A program made the translations under genes and the position numbers. This document shows positions 43,108-50,704 of a stretch of DNA of 64,000 bases, one piece after another; the stretch's first letter is position 1; the number at the start of each line of letters is the position of its first letter. Source of the DNA: Cystobacter ferrugineus (GTDB lineage: Bacteria > Myxococcota > Myxococcia > Myxococcales > Myxococcaceae); contig NZ_MPIN01000013.1 in the NCBI RefSeq assembly GCF_001887355.1, forward strand, positions 218,044 through 282,043. Reading direction: 5' to 3'. The notes under the pieces were generated by a model. That model was not told the DNA's origin. It saw only the letters and a program-made list of their open reading frames with translations, and ran no database searches.

Positions 43108-44253
43108 TCAGGCGGCGGAGCCCGCATGGAGGTGGGCGCGCTGGGCGTGTTTCCGGGCCAGGCCGAAGAAGCGGGGACGGATGACGGACATGCGGTACTG
43201 CTCGGCGTTGCGATGGCCCCGCGCGCGGTAGTGCCTCAGCATCTCGGGCTCGTCTCGGAGCTGGACCAGGACGCGTGCCAGTTCCCGCGGCGTGTTTTCA
43301 ACGAGCCGCACCCCCGAGTCTCCCACCACGTCGACGATGCCGCCCGCATCGGCGTACACGACGACGGCACCCCGGGCCTGGGCTTCCAACGTGGTCAGCG
43401 AGAAGGCCTCCAGCCGCCGCGAAGGGAAGACACAGACATCGCAGCCGGAGAAGCGCTCGAGCAGCGTGCGCCGGGGCAGGTGTCCCTCGAAGCGGACGCG
43501 AGACTCCAGACCCTGGGAGGCCACCTCGGCGTGGAGCCGCGCCAGGTAGCCGGGCGAATCCTCGTTTCCAATCACGGTGAGGTGGATGCCCCCGGGCACG
43601 TGGCGCATCGCCTCGACCGCGATGTCCGCTCCCTTCCAGGGGGTCAACCGTCCGGCATACAGGACACGCAAGGGCGAAGGGGCTCGAGGGGAAAGCGCCT
43701 CGTCCTCCGCACGGGAGACGTAGAAGTCATCCGGAATGCCGTGGGGAATCACCTCGTACTCGAGGGTGGAAGGATCCACGGCGAAGTAATCCTCCGCCAT
43801 CCGCCGCGCGGGGAAGAGCAACACGTCCATGCGTGCGCGGATGGCGCGCAGGTTGGCCAGGAAGAACTCCGACTGGGTCGCGCTCTGCACGTCGGTGCCA
43901 TGGCAGATGCCGGCCTTGGGGATGCCGGGCGCCTCCTCCGCGAAGGCGCGGGAGAGACCGAAGTTGAGATGCTGGCAATGGATGAGCGTGGGACGAAACT
44001 CCTCCACGTGGCGAGCCACCTCCCGCCGCAGCTCCCGGACATACGCCTCGAATCCCTCCTGCGTGCGCACCTTGGGGGTCTCCAGGAAGCACACGCCGTC
44101 CATGCCCCACCATCTGCCCGTCCCTTCTGGAGGCGGGAGGGTGAGGAAGCGCACCTCCACTCCGGGGGGCGGCTGGCGGTACCAGTCGTCACACAGCAGG
44201 GGGCTGCCCCCAAAGGGGGCGAAGGGAATATCAATGCCCGTGAGGATCCTCAT
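43108..44253 (-). CDS. glycosyltransferase family 4
   Basis: A 381-aa GT-B fold enzyme. The N-terminus reads GIDIPFAPFGGSPLL (acceptor loop), and PTLIHCQHLNFGLSRAFA and AGICHGTDV follow. The donor domain has VLYAGRLTPWKGADIAVEAM, a GT4 hallmark, and EAFSLTTLEAQARGAVVV, the E-x7-E nucleotide-sugar motif. It would transfer a sugar from an NDP-sugar to a glycan or lipid. Coupled by a four-base overlap to the dCTP-deaminase-like gene upstream, an unusual partner. Confidence 0.9.
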   Translation of the reverse strand: MRILTGIDIPFAPFGGSPLLCDDWYRQPPPGVEVRFLTLPPPEGTGRWWGMDGVCFLETPKVRTQEGFEAYVRELRREVARHVEEFRPTLIHCQHLNFGLSRAFAEEAPGIPKAGICHGTDVQSATQSEFFLANLRAIRARMDVLLFPARRMAEDYFAVDPSTLEYEVIPHGIPDDFYVSRAEDEALSPRAPSPLRVLYAGRLTPWKGADIAVEAMRHVPGGIHLTVIGNEDSPGYLARLHAEVASQGLESRVRFEGHLPRRTLLERFSGCDVCVFPSRRLEAFSLTTLEAQARGAVVVYADAGGIVDVVGDSGVRLVENTPRELARVLVQLRDEPEMLRHYRARGHRNAEQYRMSVIRPRFFGLARKHAQRAHLHAGSAA

Positions 44254-44666
44254 GGCAGCTCCCTGGGCTTCTCGAAGTCCCGGTAGAGTTCCTTGGGTCC
44301 GGTGAGAATCATGAGGGGTCGTCCAGGAGCTTGTGGAACATGCAGGTGGCCCAGGTCGGCGGTGATTTGCAGGAACAGGCCCAGACGTCCCAGGGACGAG
44401 CGCCCGATGAGACTGGGCACGTAGGTGTCAGTGCCAATGACCTCCTGGGTCGAGCCCAGATAGACGCGTCCGGGTTGGAGGAGGAAGCCCTCGGGAGGCG
44501 CCGCGGCGCCCCAGAAGGGCATGGAGAAGTCGAACCCGGGGCCCAGGTTGGCATCCGACAACGTTCCTCCCAGCACCGGGCCCATCTCCCGCATGAGCCG
44601 AGAGCCATACAGTGGATGACCCATGGACGACGATTTCAGTGTCAATGGCGATGCCAGGGTCATCAA
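44250..44666 (-). CDS. truncated dCTP deaminase/dUTPase-fold protein
   Basis: A 138-aa protein. Residues about 60-108, FLLQPGRVYLGSTQEVIG and YVPSLIGRSSLGRLGLFLQITADLG, match the core of Dcd, where GRSS-x-ARLGL carries substrate-binding Arg and Ser. The following Glu-bearing strand (VLEF in Dcd) is absent, and the N-terminus is shorter than in Dcd (193 aa in E. coli). It therefore looks degenerate or repurposed as a binding domain. It may start at ATG 44624 instead of 44666. Confidence 0.6.
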   Translation of the reverse strand: MMTLASPLTLKSSSMGHPLYGSRLMREMGPVLGGTLSDANLGPGFDFSMPFWGAAAPPEGFLLQPGRVYLGSTQEVIGTDTYVPSLIGRSSLGRLGLFLQITADLGHLHVPQAPGRPLMILTGPKELYRDFEKPRELP

Positions 44667-44891
44667 TCACAGACTCTTCCATCCCGGCTCCATGCCGGCC
44701 ATGAGTCACGACTGCGCCAACAACAAGCTCTGCTCGGTGGAGTATACGTCGCGTACTGACATCGCCCGGCTCACCCGGGGAGCAGCCGATGGCCGTCATG
44801 TGCGTCCGTCGGGCATGGGGTAGGCCCCATGAGCCGCACGCCGAGCCGACGCAGAACTCCTCCGGCCCCGGTGAACTCCTTGCGCTTCGTT

Positions 44892-44912
44892 CGACTAGTT
44901 GGTAGATAGTCG
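44892..44912. promoter_or_regulatory. probable TetR operator
   Basis: CGACTA...TAGTCG form a perfect inverted repeat over 21 bases, two bases before the tetR start codon. It contains ACTAGTTGGTAGA (44894-44906), which recurs with one change at 45547. Confidence 0.6.
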
Positions 44913-44914
44913 GC

Positions 44915-45493
44915 ATGAACGCCACGACAGCGGACCGCATCCTCGACGCAGCCCAGGCGATCATGATTGAGCGCGGGTACAGCGGCTTCAGCTACGCGGA
45001 CATCGCGGAGGTCGTGAAGATCAGCAAGCCCACCATCCACCACCATTTTCCGAGCAAGGCGATGTTGGCGAGGGACGTGGTGGTGAGGTACCGCGAGAAC
45101 ATCCGCCTGTCGTTCACCCACCTCGGCCAGATGGTGCCCGACCCGCTCGGGCAGTTGAAGGCGTATGTCTCCTATTGGGAGACCTGCATCCGGGAGAAGA
45201 CGACGCCCTTTTGTGTGTGCGCATTGCTCGCCGCCGAGATGCCGACGCTCCCCGAGGAGGTGGGGGCCGAGGTCCGGGACCATTTCCGAGAACTCGCGGG
45301 GTGGTTGGCCAAGACCCTGGAGGAAGGTCGGCGCCGGGGCAGTCTCGCTTTCGGGCGCACGGCCGCACTGGAAGCCGAACTCTTCATGGCCACGGTCCAT
45401 GGCGCCATGCTGGCCGCGCGAGCCTCGGGGGAGTGGACGGTCTTCAGCTCGGTGACGACCGAGGCGCTTCGCCTCCTCCAAACCAGGACCTGA
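44915..45493 (+). CDS. TetR/AcrR-family transcriptional regulator
   Basis: A 192-aa repressor. The N-terminal HTH reads AAQAIMIERGYSGFSYADIAEVVKISKPTIHHHFPSK, with YADIAEVV and KPTIHHHF as the recognition part. The ligand domain (residues about 65-190) has a short Cys pair, FCVCALLAAEMP. It probably represses itself and the membrane protein gene just downstream, since the same 13-base motif precedes both. Confidence 0.9.
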   Translation: MNATTADRILDAAQAIMIERGYSGFSYADIAEVVKISKPTIHHHFPSKAMLARDVVVRYRENIRLSFTHLGQMVPDPLGQLKAYVSYWETCIREKTTPFCVCALLAAEMPTLPEEVGAEVRDHFRELAGWLAKTLEEGRRRGSLAFGRTAALEAELFMATVHGAMLAARASGEWTVFSSVTTEALRLLQTRT

Positions 45494-45546
45494 GTCGCCG
45501 GGGCAGGGCCTCGCCTGCTCCTTTCGTTTGCCCTGTCTGTCTATCA

Positions 45547-45559
45547 ACTAGTCGGTAGA
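45547..45559. promoter_or_regulatory. second TetR operator half
   Basis: ACTAGTCGGTAGA differs by one base from the sequence before tetR. It is part of TCTATC-aactagtc-GGTAGA, an imperfect palindrome 38 bases before the membrane protein gene. Confidence 0.55.
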
Positions 45560-45596
45560 AGTTCGTTCATCCCCATTGTCCTCGAAGGAAAGCGCA

Positions 45597-46091
45597 ATGA
45601 GCTCCTCCATGTCGACCCTTGGCATCGTGCATACCGTGATCAGCGTCGTTCCCCTCGTCCTCGGAGTGCTGGCGTTCGCGCGTGACGGGCAGATCGATCC
45701 GCGCAACCGGATCGGCAAGCTGTACATCGCCACCATGGTGGCCTCCATCGTGACGTCCTTCGGCTTGTCGAGCCGGGACGGTTTCAATCCGGGGCACGCG
45801 CTGGGCCTGCTGGCCCTGGGATTGATGCTGGCGGGAGCCGTGGCGGGGAAGATTCGAGGACTCGGGCGAGCCCTCCCCTATGTGCGCACGCTCACGTTCT
45901 CCGCGAGCTTCCTGCTTCTGCTGGTGCCTGGAGTGAACGAGACCCTGACCCGCCTGCCCGTTGGCCAACCCCTGGCATCGGGTCCGGAGTCACCGCTCGT
46001 GCAGAGGAGCCTGCTCGGCCTGTTGCTCCTCTTCCTGTTGGGGTCGAGCTACCAGGTGTTCAAGCTGCGCGGGAGCGAGAGGGCCGCCTAG
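45597..46091 (+). CDS. small integral membrane protein under TetR control
   Basis: A 164-aa protein with about four or five helices: TVISVVPLVLGVLAFA, LYIATMVASIVTSFGL, LGLLALGLMLAGAVAG, ASFLLLLVPGV and SLLGLLLLFLLGSSYQ. ATG 45597 has GAAGGA upstream; an in-frame start at 45576 is less likely. No enzymatic motif is visible. Its place behind the tetR gene and the operator suggests an efflux- or stress-related membrane role. Confidence 0.75.
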   Translation: MSSSMSTLGIVHTVISVVPLVLGVLAFARDGQIDPRNRIGKLYIATMVASIVTSFGLSSRDGFNPGHALGLLALGLMLAGAVAGKIRGLGRALPYVRTLTFSASFLLLLVPGVNETLTRLPVGQPLASGPESPLVQRSLLGLLLLFLLGSSYQVFKLRGSERAA

Positions 46092-46229
46092 CTTCGAGTC
46101 ATTGGACGAAGGCCGTTCCATGCGGGGGGGGCATCGATTCAAGCCCGCCTCGCAAGGGCGGGGGACTTCTCGCGTTACATGAACTGCAGCTGCTCGCGGG
46201 GGGCTCTGTCCACGGACAGGCCCTGAGAC

Positions 46230-47282
46230 TCAGCGCCGGGCCACGGGAGGGAAGGGCTCGGCGTCGAGGCGCACGCCCACGTACGAGGGGAAGCGGGGCA
46301 CGCCGCCGTCGGTGAGCTCCTGATAGCGGAAGGTGATGATGGTCCCCACCGCGGGCGGCTCACGGCGCTCCTGGTCCGAGAAGCCCGTGCCGACGGAGAA
46401 CCGGGTGCCGTCGCGCAGCTCCACCTCCAGCGCGCCCATCCGGCCCTTGTGCCGGCCGGCTCCGGCCACATGGCCCACCACGCGCGCTTCGTCGTCCTTG
46501 AAGCTCTTCACCTTGAGCAGCGTGGGCGAGCGCCCCGCTTCGTAGCGCGAGCCCGGCTGGCGGAGCATCAAGCCCTCGCCCCCGAGTGCCTCCACCCGGG
46601 CCAGTTCCGCGCGCAGGTGCGCCACGTCCCGGCACGGCTCGTGCGGCAACCACCTGGCATACGGGGGGGCCATGTCCTCCACGTAGCGCTGGCAGCGCGC
46701 GAGCCGCTCCTCGAAGGGCGCATCCACGCCCGGCGCGTCGAAGATGACGAAGGCCAGGGACTTCCACGCATCGCTCCGGTCCTGCCGCCGCACGATGCTC
46801 ACCGTGTGCTGGAACTTGCGCTGCCCGCCGAACAGCTCGCCGTCGAGCGGGAAGTCGGGCAGCCGCGCGGTGAACCACTCGGGCGCGAGGAAGGGATTGC
46901 CCTGGCGTGACAGGAATTGCTTGCCGTCCCAGTACGCGCGCACACCATCGAGCTTCTCGCTCATCCACCAGCCCGTCAGCTCGACGTCGTTCTCCCACGG
47001 GTGCGCCAGCAGCAGGGGAGGGGCGGTGACACCGGGACCCTCCGAATCGCCCTCCCGGGAGGGAAGGGGCGCCGAGGCCGCGAGGGTGCCCAGCCGGGTG
47101 TTCTCGGCCTCGTCGCCGCGCACCTTGCGCAGGTGTTTGCAGGTACGGCGCTCGATGCCCACCGACTGGTTGCGCCAGGCCGGGCAGGTGCACGAGTACA
47201 CGCCGCCGGTGTTCTTCAAGATGTACGGCTTCTTTCCCGACCCCTTCACCTCGACCTGCTCGCCGTCCGCGATGTCCGCCAC
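46230..47282 (-). CDS. ATP-dependent DNA ligase with N-terminal SWIM zinc finger
   Basis: A 350-aa protein. Residues about 25-55 are a SWIM finger (YSCTCPAWRNQ...RTCKHL, CxC...CxH). The nucleotidyltransferase core has motif I EKLDGVRAYW (AMP-accepting Lys), SRQGNPF, motif III LDGELFGG, motif IV EALGGEGLMLR and motif V TLLKVKSFKDDEA. An OB domain ends the protein. This is the small LigE/LigB-type architecture, implicated in DNA repair. GTG 47282 follows GGGGAG by six bases. Confidence 0.9.
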   Translation of the reverse strand: MADIADGEQVEVKGSGKKPYILKNTGGVYSCTCPAWRNQSVGIERRTCKHLRKVRGDEAENTRLGTLAASAPLPSREGDSEGPGVTAPPLLLAHPWENDVELTGWWMSEKLDGVRAYWDGKQFLSRQGNPFLAPEWFTARLPDFPLDGELFGGQRKFQHTVSIVRRQDRSDAWKSLAFVIFDAPGVDAPFEERLARCQRYVEDMAPPYARWLPHEPCRDVAHLRAELARVEALGGEGLMLRQPGSRYEAGRSPTLLKVKSFKDDEARVVGHVAGAGRHKGRMGALEVELRDGTRFSVGTGFSDQERREPPAVGTIITFRYQELTDGGVPRFPSYVGVRLDAEPFPPVARR

Positions 47283-47462
47283 GATGTTCTCCCCACGTGA
47301 GGCGGCAATCGTAGCCGCCCCGTCCGTCGTGAGCGGAGGACTTGTTTGGGCGATGCCGGGGAGCGACCTCGGACGTCAAGGCTCGACGGCTCCACGGCGA
47401 TGAACGTTGGCGCACGCGCGCGAGCGGAGCCGTGGGTCTCGGATGATTGGGCCCCGGGGAAG

Positions 47463-48029
47463 CTACGGGTCAATCGACGTTGGCGGCCTGGGGGTCTCGC
47501 GCACGGGGACGTAGCACCTCCCGGCATGCTCGTAGAGCTGGCCGCACGGAGGCCGACCCACCATTTCGAACCAGCACCCGCCGTTGATCTCCACCTGTCC
47601 GCCCGGAGGTGGCAAGCACGGAGGGGCCTGCTGCCGCTCCAGGCGCTTCGGGGGCATGGGCACGGCGATGGCGCCGCCGTCACGCGTCAGCCAGTCGGTG
47701 GTGATGTGCTCGGGTAGGGGCCACTCCGGAGAGGGATCGATGCGGATGGGCTCGGGGTGCAGCGCGAGCACACCCCGCAGGGAGATGCTCACGGCGAGAG
47801 CCCCCAGCACACGCGGAGGCCAGGTGGCGGGCAGCCACACCGACCACGCCTTCCGCTCCCGAGTGGGCTCGACCCGCAGCACCACTCGCGAGACCACGAC
47901 GAAGGGAGCCGTGCTCCCTGTCTTCCACGCGCACGCGATGGAAAAGAGGATGAGCTCCAACCTGCTGAACCCGTGGTGCCTGGCGCCGATGAAGACTCGG
48001 GCCCACTCGCGCCGTTTCTTGAGGGTCAT
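47463..48029 (-). pseudogene. Ser/Thr-kinase C-terminal tail without kinase domain
   Basis: About 188 codons. The last 65 residues (PMPPKRLERQQAPPCLP, VEINGGCWFEMVGRPPCGQ, LYEHAGRCYVPV, RPPTS) are the tail found at the end of many myxobacterial membrane-bound Ser/Thr kinases, after a helix (PRVLGALAVSISLRGVLAL). The first 85 residues do not resemble a kinase, and no kinase motif (GxGxxG, HRDLKPxN, DFG) is present. A promoter-less tail left by recombination is likely; a natural small membrane protein cannot be excluded. Confidence 0.55.
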
Positions 48030-48204
48030 GTTGGCGGGGTTACTAGCGCGTACCGCGAGAGCTTGTCCACGGTCCACGCCCGCGGACGCCGACACTCTTC
48101 TTGTCGCGGCATTGTGTGGTCAGTCCGCATGCGCACGATGTCTATGTATCCATTTTCTTGATGAATAATAATATCGTGTCGTCGATTTCCCTCGAAACAT
48201 CGTC

Positions 48205-48233
48205 TTGACAGCCTTGGAACCAGATAATAGGTT
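48205..48233 (+). promoter_or_regulatory. sigma70-type promoter of the beta-propeller lipoprotein gene
   Basis: TTGACA at 48205-48210, a 17-base spacer and TAGGTT at 48228-48233, in an AT-rich 150-base stretch before the gene. Confidence 0.5.
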
Positions 48234-48278
48234 AGACCTGTAAAACAGGCAATAACCAGATTTGGTACGGCCAAAAAC

Positions 48279-49385
48279 ATGATCATGAAGAAGTGTGAGG
48301 ATGGATTCAGGAGCCTCCGCACGAAGGCCCTCGTGTCGCGCAAGCTGTCTCATTCTGTCTCGGTGCTTTTCCTCGCGGCCGCTCTGAGCGGATGCGGAGC
48401 GGGGGGCGAGGGAGGGGAGCCCTCGGACATTCAGACGACGGCGCGCGGCGAGGACCGGCTGGAGCTGGTTTCGAGCTGCACGCCACTGTGCAGTGGGAGC
48501 TGCACGCCGGTGCAACTCGCGCAAGTCTCCGGTCTCGACAAGCCCATCCTTCCCGTGGGCAACGACGTGTACTTCGCCGGGGCGATCACGTACGAGGCCA
48601 GCTACAGCTACTTCGGCCGTGTCTCCAGGCAGGGCGGCTCGAGTGTCCTGCTCGCCCAGAATCTCCAGCGCCCGCCCACGCTCTTGTCGAACGGAACCTC
48701 CGCCTACGCCGTCGTCCCATATCCGAGAAACTCAGGGCTCGGCCACCTGAACGAGATCAAGCCCGACGGAAGCATCACCCCGGTGCCGGGCGTCGACGGC
48801 TCCCGGTCCGTCTCCATCACCGCCGTGGACGCGACGAAACTCTACGCGTTGGATCTCAGTAACGAGACCGTCTGGTCGACGCCGCTCACGGGAGGCGCCT
48901 GGACCCAGGCCACCGGGCCGATCCCGAACACGGCGGGCCGGAGCGTGCGCGCGGACAACACCCACCTGTACATCGTGGCCGACGACGTGGCGAAGAACGA
49001 GTCCATCGTGTGGAAGGCCCCGAAGCAGGGCCTGGCGACGCCCACGCGGTTCATCACCCTGCCGGGCAGCATCGTGTCGCTCACCATGGACGACACGGAC
49101 CTCTACTTCGCCGACCGCACGGGTGGCATCTACAAGGCGTCCAAGAGCAGTGGTGCCGTCACCCGGCTCGCGAGCACCGCGACCAATTTGTCCATCACCG
49201 TCGATGCGGAGCGCTACTACTGGTTCAATGGCGCGGCCCTGACGGCGACGTGCAAGAACGGCGGCGGTTCCCAGGTGCTGGCCACCGTTTCTGCCCCCCC
49301 GGCGCGCATTCCCGAAGTCATCGCGGTGGATGCAGAGGGTGTCTACTGGCGCAACTCCAGCCAGATCTGGAAGGTCGCGAAGTAG
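48279..49385 (+). CDS. beta-propeller-like lipoprotein
   Basis: A 368-aa lipoprotein (LAAALSGCGAGG). After a CTPLCSGSCTP Cys cluster come about six blades with the pattern DxxxLYxxDxxxxxVW or DTDLYFADRTGGIYKAS, as in DUF5050-like bacterial propellers. Secreted and anchored. Two in-frame ATGs (48279, 48285) precede the signal peptide. Ligand unknown. Downstream lie a kelch gene remnant and a convergent methyltransferase. Confidence 0.82.
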   Translation: MIMKKCEDGFRSLRTKALVSRKLSHSVSVLFLAAALSGCGAGGEGGEPSDIQTTARGEDRLELVSSCTPLCSGSCTPVQLAQVSGLDKPILPVGNDVYFAGAITYEASYSYFGRVSRQGGSSVLLAQNLQRPPTLLSNGTSAYAVVPYPRNSGLGHLNEIKPDGSITPVPGVDGSRSVSITAVDATKLYALDLSNETVWSTPLTGGAWTQATGPIPNTAGRSVRADNTHLYIVADDVAKNESIVWKAPKQGLATPTRFITLPGSIVSLTMDDTDLYFADRTGGIYKASKSSGAVTRLASTATNLSITVDAERYYWFNGAALTATCKNGGGSQVLATVSAPPARIPEVIAVDAEGVYWRNSSQIWKVAK

Positions 49386-49458
49386 GGCCGCGACGGCCGC
49401 GGTCGATGACGGCCCGGACCCCTCCCCACCCAGGAGAGGGGGCCGGCGCCTCCCTGTC

Positions 49459-49547
49459 TCAGGGCAGGTAGTAGAGTTCCGCCGACTGAGCGCTCGGGTC
49501 GCCGTTGCCGTAGCCGCCCACGAGCAGCACCCGCCCACAGCCGAAGG
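49459..49547 (-). pseudogene. last repeat of a kelch gene
   Basis: The minus strand reads GRVLLVGGYGNGDPSAQSAE then LYYLP and a stop, the final blade of a kelch-repeat gene like that at 31.3-33.9 kb. It begins directly at the stop codon of the methyltransferase gene. No other part of the kelch gene is present. Confidence 0.6.
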
Positions 49548-50570
49548 TCAGACCCTTGGCTTCGCCTCGATGATGGCGTAGCCATTGACCAGGTCGATGG
49601 TCCGCGTCAACTCGAGCCCGGCCTGCGCGAACAGGACCTGGAACTCCGTCGCGGTGCGCTCCTTGCTGCCGAACATCGCCATCATCGTCAGGTCGATGAA
49701 CATCTGCACACCCGACAGCTTCCGCTCCGGAAGGAGCTGTTCGATCAGCAGCAGCTTGGAGTCCTCCCGCATCGCCTGACGGCAGCTCCTCAGGATGCGC
49801 ACCGCCTGGTCGTCCGCCCAGTCGTGGATGATCATCTTCATCATGTACACGTCATGCCCCGCCGGCACCGACTCGAAGAAGCTGCCGCCGAGACACTCGC
49901 AGCGGACGGCCACGCCACCCTTCTCGAGCGTCGCTTTCGCCACCTCGATGACGGGAGGCAGCTCGAACAGCACGCCGCGCAGATGCGGGTGGGCGTTCAG
50001 TATCCGCGCGAGGAATGAACCCTCGCCACCCGCGACGTCGACGACTGTCTTCACCTTCGAGAAGTCATAGCGCTCCGGTGCGACCTCGGAGCCGCTTATC
50101 GTGGAGAAGGACGTCATCGCCTTGTTGAAGGTTTCCCCGGCTTCCGGGTGCCTGGAGAGGTAGTCGAAGAAGGTCTGTCCATGGGCCTGCTCGAAACCGG
50201 GCTGTCCCGTCTTGACGGCATGGGGTAGCTGCGCCCAGGCCCGCCAGAACCACTCGGAGTCCACCAGCATCAGGTAGCCCCACAGCGAGTCTGGCTTGTC
50301 CGAGCGTAGCGTCTGGGACAGCGGTGTCCGCCCGAAGCGCCCGTCCTCCGTTTCAGCGAATACCCCGACACTGGAGAGCGTACGCAGCACCCGGCGCAAG
50401 GAGTCCTCGTGCGTCTGCGTGTCGCGGGCCAGCTCGGCCGCTGTTCTGGGACCGTCCTTCAAGAGGTCCGGGACGCGCAGCTTCGCCGCCGTGTGGATGG
50501 CTTGCGGCAGCCAGTAGGCGGTGAACATCTGCAGCATGGTTTCCTGCGGCGAGGTCTCTTTCTGTTGCAT
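49548..50570 (-). CDS. SAM-dependent O-methyltransferase (acetylserotonin OMT-like)
   Basis: A 340-aa small-molecule O-methyltransferase. An N-terminal winged-helix dimerisation domain (ARDTQTHEDSLRRVLRTLSSVGVF) is followed by motif I VKTVVDVAGGEGSFLARIL, VLFELPPVI, and the catalytic region YMMKMIIHDWADDQAVRIL with the His-Asp pair. Substrates are usually phenols. ATG 50570 has GGAG nine bases upstream; ATG 50579 overlaps it. The C-terminus joins a kelch remnant, and 39 bases of its motif I recur at 57241, so the gene may be a recent arrival. Confidence 0.9.
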   Translation of the reverse strand: MQQKETSPQETMLQMFTAYWLPQAIHTAAKLRVPDLLKDGPRTAAELARDTQTHEDSLRRVLRTLSSVGVFAETEDGRFGRTPLSQTLRSDKPDSLWGYLMLVDSEWFWRAWAQLPHAVKTGQPGFEQAHGQTFFDYLSRHPEAGETFNKAMTSFSTISGSEVAPERYDFSKVKTVVDVAGGEGSFLARILNAHPHLRGVLFELPPVIEVAKATLEKGGVAVRCECLGGSFFESVPAGHDVYMMKMIIHDWADDQAVRILRSCRQAMREDSKLLLIEQLLPERKLSGVQMFIDLTMMAMFGSKERTATEFQVLFAQAGLELTRTIDLVNGYAIIEAKPRV

Positions 50571-50704
50571 CCGTGTCATCTCCTGTCCAGGGGGGGGGCC
50601 AGGCGGCTGGAGATACCACCTCGCGCGGTTTGAAGGGGCTCGAGGGAGGCCCCTCGTCCTGCGCGGGGTGGCGAGGACCGGAGCCTCCCTCAGGGGGAGG
50701 TCAT

